NCBI RefSeq assembly: GCF_051201685.1
Contig: NZ_CP179213.1
Coordinates: 248,001 to 312,000 of the forward strand
Direction of reading: 5' to 3'
Length of the DNA: 64,000 nt
Source: Luminiphilus sp051201685
GTDB lineage: Bacteria; Pseudomonadota; Gammaproteobacteria; Pseudomonadales; Halieaceae
Positions 60,095-64,000 of the stretch are shown here, in pieces. Below the pieces are notes generated by a model. It had not been told where the DNA came from. It worked only from the letters and a program-made list of their open reading frames with translations, and did not search any database. The first letter of the stretch is position 1, and each line of letters opens with the position of its first letter. Both the position numbers and the translations under genes were made by a program.

Positions 60095-60119
60095 AACCCG
60101 GCCTCGGCCGGGTTTTTTT
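60095..60119 (+). terminator. Intrinsic terminator after the exported protein gene
   Basis: CCCGGC (60097-60102) and GCCGGG (60107-60112) form a GC-rich stem with a four-base loop, followed directly by seven T. Confidence 0.9.
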
Positions 60120-60357
60120 ATGGCTGGATGTCAGTCATCACCTTGACGTATGAATGTTAGAAGGGCGGTCTTCAAGCGATCGGGCTACAAAGGTCGTGCT
60201 TTAACGATCGGATCGTTTGTGAGGCGATAAGGCGCCTAAGTGTGCCCAACCGCCCAACCGCAGAGACGCCACATAAAATTGGCGGGGTTCGTTAGGCTCT
60301 TGGGAGTTGATTCAATAGGGGCTAGTTTTTGTAGTTCCCAGCCCAGCCCAGTCAAGA

Positions 60358-61344
60358 TTACTCCACAGAACTGCGAATTATTGTTAAATCCTGAGTAATC
60401 ACCGAACCGATCGCCGCATGAGAAATATGAGATCTGGGAAGGCCAAGTTGTGAAGCTATGGTCTCGGCGGCAGCAATACCGGTGCAGTGTCCCCCCATCA
60501 TGAGTTCTAGTCCTGCTTTTTCCAGCCAATCTGCCGTTTGATTTAAGACCTGATCACTCGCGCGCCAGAGGTGGAAGCCACCGACGATTGAATAGATCGG
60601 AGCGTCCTTGATTTCCTGCAAAACTTCTCCGGTGTTAATGAGACCCGCATGGCCACAGCCAGAGGTCATCAACCAGCCTTTAGGTGTTAGGTAGCCTAGA
60701 GACTGATCATCCATGATGAGATCCGGGGTCGCCTCCCCGTCGATCTCAATAAAAAGGCCCTTTGGTCCGTTATAGGTTTCAATTTTTCTGGGAACCGGTC
60801 CTGTGAGCCACAGTGCTGGCGCTATTTCGGCTGGACCTTCGATTTCAATGAAGTTAATGCCGCGCTTTTCTGCTTCGTTTCTAAATGTTAAGGCAGAGGT
60901 AAATGCACCGGGCCCAACACCTACGCCTGTATCGGTTAGACGTTGACTGAAAAATCCCTTGGCCACATAAACGGTGCTCAGTGCTTTTGGGTTAGAGCCA
61001 GAAAAATAATCGCGCAGCACTAACAAGCCGCCGGTGTGATCGCTATGAAAATGGCTTAAAACGACCTTCTCGACGCTTGAAAGATCGACCCCTAAATGAA
61101 GCACGTTGTGTAATACCGTGCCACTTTTAAAACCTGTGTCAAACAAAACTGATTCTTCTTCGCCTTCGAATACCGCCGAAAAACTCCATTCGCCTAGGCC
61201 ACCATAGTCGGAGATATTGGTGGCTAGCACCGTAATTTTGTAGGGGTTTGCGAGGGCGATACTGGAGGCAACGATGCTTAAAAACAGAAAAACACAGCGC
61301 TGGACTGCAAGGGTATAGCGGCATTTACTTGTGCGATCCATCAT
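60358..61344 (-). CDS. Exported metallo-beta-lactamase-fold hydrolase
   Basis: The 328-residue protein has a signal peptide (CVFLFLSIVASSIALA) and an MBL fold. The metal motif is VVLSHFHSDHTGGL, giving the HxHxDH set, with a third His in TSGCGHAGLINTG and a fourth in MGGHCTGIAA, plus VGGFHLWRAS. This arrangement resembles the COG1237 type of metallohydrolases, which bind substrates such as pterin-linked phosphates. In this protein export to the periplasm is predicted. Both ATG 61344 and ATG 61341 are possible starts. It lies in the same direction as the serine hydrolase upstream, 150 bases apart. Confidence 0.88.
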   Translation of the reverse strand: MMDRTSKCRYTLAVQRCVFLFLSIVASSIALANPYKITVLATNISDYGGLGEWSFSAVFEGEEESVLFDTGFKSGTVLHNVLHLGVDLSSVEKVVLSHFHSDHTGGLLVLRDYFSGSNPKALSTVYVAKGFFSQRLTDTGVGVGPGAFTSALTFRNEAEKRGINFIEIEGPAEIAPALWLTGPVPRKIETYNGPKGLFIEIDGEATPDLIMDDQSLGYLTPKGWLMTSGCGHAGLINTGEVLQEIKDAPIYSIVGGFHLWRASDQVLNQTADWLEKAGLELMMGGHCTGIAAAETIASQLGLPRSHISHAAIGSVITQDLTIIRSSVE

Positions 61345-61497
61345 ATTTGACCCTCGAGCTTTATTACGGACTTCCTGGGTTACGGAGTTTTTAGCATGTT
61401 CAGTGTAAACAGGCCTTTAAATCGTTGCGGTGCGCTGTTAGTGCTCATTGGGCGGTGATTAGCCCACCTTGCAACGCCCGCACCTTCGAAAACAACG

Positions 61498-62649
61498 CTA
61501 TCGGTGATGAAGCAGTTCCGACGCCACAAGGTCAAGTAGCTCCCGGCGTTTATCCCCTTCCTGCAGCAAATCGTCTCGATTGCAAAACGCGATTGCCGAA
61601 ATATCATTTTCTGGAAATCTGGTATACAAAGCGCGAAACCCTACCCATGATCCGGTGTGAACGTGTGCGGGTATCCCTCTGAATTGGCCAACCTCAATTC
61701 CAAACCCATAGCCCGCGCCCTCGTCGAGAAGGTAACTCGTCATAGTTTTCTTGGTAAGAGGATGAGGCTCAAGCAGTAAATCTCGTAGCGCCATACCGCC
61801 GGGGATATTGCCGGTTTTAAGCGCCTGATCCCATTTGATGAAATCATTTAAGGTCGTGTAAACGCCCCCATCCCCCACCCAATCTAAATTGGTCATTAAA
61901 ATTTCGAAGCTGCCAGTATTCGTTGGCGTGTAGCCATCTGCCCGATGGGGCACAACGCCATTAACGTTGTCGTTGAAGAATGTCGCAGTCATGTTAAGGG
62001 GGCCAAATAGCTCTTTGCTGGCAAATTCTCTGAGTGTTATGCCGCTGACCCGCTCGACCACCTGACTGAGCAGAAAATAAGCGATGTTTGAATATTCAAA
62101 ACGCTGCATAGGTGCAGCGGCGAGCGGTTGATTTCGGGCGCGCTGATAAAACTCATCAATCGTCCAGTAGTCTTCGTTGCCGAAACGGAAAGCTTTGCCC
62201 GGTGCTATTTCATAGGCCCCTGTCATTTCGTAGTCACCCATGCCTGAAAGGTGATGAATCATTTGCCGGATGGTAACTTTGGCGTTGTACTCCTTAAGGT
62301 CAGGCAAATATTGATGGATGTCGGCATCTAAGCTTAGGACTCCACGATCTGCCAGAATGGCAACTGCTGTCGCCGTAAATTGCTTGGACACCGATCCGAT
62401 GCGAAAAACCGAGTTGCCGCTAATGGGAATGCCATGCTCAAGGTTTGCTGACCCATAGCCTTTGGCATGAATATAAGCACCGTTTTGAATCACGCCAATG
62501 GCGCAGCCCGGGACATCAGGAGCATCGTAATCCGCGAAAATGGCATCAATATCTGCTGAGAGGCTTGGAATCTCAGCGCTCCATGTGAGGGCCGCGGAAT
62601 TTAGCGCAATCAATAATCCGAGTAGCCGTTTAAGCATCTTCATTCCCAA
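61498..62649 (-). CDS. Exported serine hydrolase, beta-lactamase (class C/EstB-like) family
   Basis: A 383-residue protein with signal peptide (LKRLLGLLIALNSAALTWSA). The active-site S-x-x-K is in RIGSVSKQFTA (Ser86, Lys89), and the second motif, Y-x-N, is in FEYSNIAYFLLSQV, as in class C beta-lactamases, D-alanyl-D-alanine peptidases and esterases of this family. The third motif, usually H-x-G or K-T-G, may be HTGSW near the C-terminus. It may be an esterase, peptidase or lactamase; sequence does not decide. ATG at 62643 or 62637 are other possible starts. The gene is single between minus-strand neighbours. Confidence 0.9.
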   Translation of the reverse strand: MGMKMLKRLLGLLIALNSAALTWSAEIPSLSADIDAIFADYDAPDVPGCAIGVIQNGAYIHAKGYGSANLEHGIPISGNSVFRIGSVSKQFTATAVAILADRGVLSLDADIHQYLPDLKEYNAKVTIRQMIHHLSGMGDYEMTGAYEIAPGKAFRFGNEDYWTIDEFYQRARNQPLAAAPMQRFEYSNIAYFLLSQVVERVSGITLREFASKELFGPLNMTATFFNDNVNGVVPHRADGYTPTNTGSFEILMTNLDWVGDGGVYTTLNDFIKWDQALKTGNIPGGMALRDLLLEPHPLTKKTMTSYLLDEGAGYGFGIEVGQFRGIPAHVHTGSWVGFRALYTRFPENDISAIAFCNRDDLLQEGDKRRELLDLVASELLHHR

Positions 62650-62800
62650 AGCAGGGTTGTTTGCAAAAAGGACATCCGTCTCTATTGCTTTTCAGAGATT
62701 AACTGGACTCCAACGCAATGTGAGTGTTGACCCATAACAGTATGCGCGAGGTAGGGCAGGTGGTGTGGCAGAAAATAATAAAACCTGGTTGGCGTCGCTA

Positions 62801-62823
62801 AAGAAAAGGGGGCTCAGGCCCCC
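62801..62823 (-). terminator. Intrinsic terminator after the small membrane-protein gene
   Basis: Read on the minus strand, GGGGGC and GCCCCC (arms at 62818-62823 and 62808-62813) form a GC-rich stem with a 4-base loop, followed by CTTTTCTTT. It lies 28 bases after the stop of the gene ending at 62851. Confidence 0.8.
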
Positions 62824-62850
62824 TTGAAGAAAACGCCATTCACGCGCTCT

Positions 62851-63264
62851 TTACGATTTATCCCACCGCGCAAACAAAAATACATAGACGGTTAGGCAAA
62901 GGTTAATCGCTATTTGAACCAGTGATAACGCCATCATCCAACCCGGTGGGTCAATCGTCTCACCAATCGGCATATTCCCTGATGTCAGCACTTGTGTTGC
63001 CGACGCAGAGCCCTCTGCAGCCATACCACTTAGCGTGGTTAGCATCATGAAAAATGCATTTTGCGCCGCCATGGTAAAGAACGTCAGCATGATCACGCCG
63101 ATTAATGCAGAGACCATTGCAGCACCACGGATAGCACTGGAAAAGTTTCTGAATAAGTAAGCGACTACGACGACACACAAAGGCATTAACACGCCACATA
63201 AAAACAGCGTAGAGAAAATCGACCGATTCATTCCCATGAGACCGTACAGTTCTATTTCAGACAT
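62851..63264 (-). CDS. Small four-helix membrane protein of unknown function
   Basis: The 137-residue product has hydrophobic segments STLFLCGVLMPLCVVVVAYL, AMVSALIGVIMLTFFTMAAQ, a weaker one near FFMMLTTLSGMAA, and MALSLVQIAINLCLTVYVFL at the C-terminus. No catalytic motif or signal for a family is seen. It has its own terminator and is divergent from gcvT's leader by about 267 bases. I do not recognise a homologue. Confidence 0.65.
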   Translation of the reverse strand: MSEIELYGLMGMNRSIFSTLFLCGVLMPLCVVVVAYLFRNFSSAIRGAAMVSALIGVIMLTFFTMAAQNAFFMMLTTLSGMAAEGSASATQVLTSGNMPIGETIDPPGWMMALSLVQIAINLCLTVYVFLFARWDKS

Positions 63265-63508
63265 TCTGAACCCCCAGTAATTATTATTAAGTTCTCAAAG
63301 TACCCTATGCCTATGAATTAGCGATTGCAATGTACGGTCTGAGACGCAGCTAACGTTTTCAGGGAAATCCTGAGTTCATTTATGGTGTTATGTTTATTAG
63401 CTTGAAGTGTCGTGCGCTTGGTGGAAAAGACGTTTTTTTATATACAACTTGGCGCTTGATGAAAATCTTACAAACCGACACTTTTATTGTTAATGCTCAC
63501 ACCGGCAC

Positions 63509-63537
63509 TTGGGGTTAAGTTGTTGCCTTGTTATTAT
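63509..63537 (+). promoter_or_regulatory. Candidate sigma-70 promoter for the gcvT leader
   Basis: TTGGGG at 63509-63514 as a weak -35 and TATTAT at 63532-63537 as the -10 are 17 bases apart; transcription would begin at about 63544, just ahead of the riboswitch. The -35 match is only three of six, so confidence is modest. Confidence 0.4.
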
Positions 63538-63547
63538 CCTTGTCGTT

Positions 63548-63698
63548 CGGACAGGAAGAAGTCGGCTGTATGCCGGTGCCGAAGGAGCAACCGCCCCGGT
63601 AAACTCTCAGGCAAAAGGACCTTCTGAACTTCAAACTCTGGAGAGTGGCGCACCAGCGCACGCCGACGGGATAACGATCTCAGGCAACAGGACAGAGG
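63548..63698 (+). ncRNA. Tandem glycine riboswitch (gcvT leader)
   Basis: Two glycine aptamers are visible. The first, about 63548-63626, has GCCGAAGGAGCAACCGCCCC followed by AACTCTCAGGCAAAAGGACC. The second, about 63637-63698, has CTGGAGAGTGGCGC, a shorter GCCGACGGGATAACG element and ATCTCAGGCAACAGGACAGA. The CTCAGGCAAAAGGAC and CTCAGGCAACAGGAC repeats and the GGAGAG start are the conserved marks of the family. Glycine binding would turn on gcvT 70 bases downstream. A GC-rich hairpin (GCCGGG at 63737-63742 with CCCGGC at 63748-63753) lies between the aptamer and the Shine-Dalgarno and may be part of the expression platform. Confidence 0.92.
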
Positions 63699-63767
63699 GG
63701 GCATCGAACGCCGTGCAGTGGGCAGGCGTTATCGGTGCCGGGTTGACCCCGGCTCACGGGGAGATCC

Positions 63768-64000
63768 ATGAGCAATTTAAAGCAGTTGCCGCTTCACGCT
63801 ATGCACCTAACCGCGGGTGGAAAATTTGCGCCTTTCGCAGGCTACGACATGCCTGTGCAATACACGGCAGGCGTGATGGCCGAACATTTGCATACTCGTT
63901 CGAAGGCAGGTTTGTTTGATGTCAGTCATATGGGTCAGCTTAAACTCCCGCTGTCGGCCATCGATGCTCTAGAGACTTTGTTACCTACAGATATTCATGC
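63768..64000 (+). CDS. gcvT: Glycine cleavage system T protein (aminomethyltransferase), 3' end outside window
   Basis: The gene begins at ATG 63768, just after GGGGAG (63758-63763), and runs out at the window end after 77 codons. The N-terminus reads LKQLPLHAMHLTAGGKFAPF, then AGYDMPVQYTAGVMAEHLHT and LFDVSHMGQLKLPL, all typical of GcvT. The protein transfers the methylene group of glycine, held on H-protein, to tetrahydrofolate. Its place after a tandem glycine riboswitch supports both identity and glycine-induced expression. The rest of the gcv operon is likely to follow outside the window. Confidence 0.95.
   Translation, partial: MSNLKQLPLHAMHLTAGGKFAPFAGYDMPVQYTAGVMAEHLHTRSKAGLFDVSHMGQLKLPLSAIDALETLLPTDIH

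Noticed and set aside
63509..63919. A 136-codon plus-strand open frame across the gcvT leader
   Set aside because: It runs through both glycine aptamers and into gcvT in another frame; the conserved riboswitch bases explain the sequence better.
1..64000. CRISPR arrays, tRNA genes and insertion sequences
   Set aside because: No repeated spacer pattern, tRNA-like cloverleaf or transposase was seen on either strand.

Overview
The window looks like a chromosomal segment of a marine, heterotrophic gammaproteobacterium. A member of the OM60/NOR5 (Halieaceae) or SAR92-type groups would fit, but that is an inference from gene content: an LPS core cluster with WaaA and KdkA, a BCCT transporter, a TonB-dependent receptor, an arylsulfatase, MatB-type and PuuA/PuuB-type catabolic genes, and a glycine riboswitch ahead of gcvT. 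I recognised no tRNA, rRNA, CRISPR array, insertion sequence, phage or plasmid gene. Composition looks even throughout.

Layout. 1-4.4 kb: the end of a PagL-like outer-membrane lipid A deacylase, then a plus-strand set of acyl-CoA/oxidoreductase genes (family III CoA-transferase, P1 peptidase, LLM flavin oxidoreductase, crotonase). 4.4-9.7 kb: LPS inner core (waaA, two family 2 glycosyltransferases, a heptosyltransferase-like protein, Kdo kinase). 9.8-16.4 kb: a flavin amine oxidase broken by a frameshift, L-serine dehydratase, a lipoprotein, a glyoxalase-fold protein and a BCCT transporter. 16.7-22 kb: a secreted M24 peptidase-like protein, an arylsulfatase, a MOSC protein and a PYROXD2/CrtI-type flavoprotein. 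22-30.6 kb: sodium/solute symporter, malonyl-CoA decarboxylase and malonyl-CoA synthetase (a malonate-use module), a PuuB-like oxidase and a divergent PuuA-like glutamine synthetase homologue, and an AraC regulator with a fused SnoaL-like domain. 31-37.2 kb: an orphan membrane protein preceded by a possible leader ORF, then a tightly overlapping minus-strand operon of two PYROXD2-type flavoproteins and a GcvT-like folate-dependent transferase, then a ferric-reductase-like membrane protein. 37.4-41.4 kb: small proteins, TrmL, a NUDIX hydrolase and an Old Yellow Enzyme. 41.7-44.6 kb: the complete lower meta-cleavage pathway (hydratase, acylating acetaldehyde dehydrogenase, 4-hydroxy-2-oxovalerate aldolase). 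44.7-51 kb: an acyl desaturase with a coiled-coil tail, lipoprotein, Cys-cluster protein, DsbB-like protein, YjdM/PhnA and a coiled-coil protein. 51-64 kb: TonB receptor, DUF2855 protein, Npt-like MFS carrier, an exported MECR-type reductase, LysR regulator, a duplicated-domain exported protein, an exported metallo-beta-lactamase-fold protein, a serine beta-lactamase-like hydrolase, a small membrane protein, and at the end a tandem glycine riboswitch controlling gcvT (cut by the window edge).

A common thread is C1/amine and short acyl-CoA catabolism: BCCT uptake, amine and gamma-glutamyl-amine oxidation, GcvT-like and GcvT proteins, serine deamination, malonate use and release of pyruvate plus acetyl-CoA. 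The most interesting unexplained unit is the 31.8-36.2 kb operon. Also notable are the exported MECR-like reductase, the DsbB-like gene lacking a normal start codon, the leader ORF at 30901 and the strong symmetrical site next to the LysR gene.
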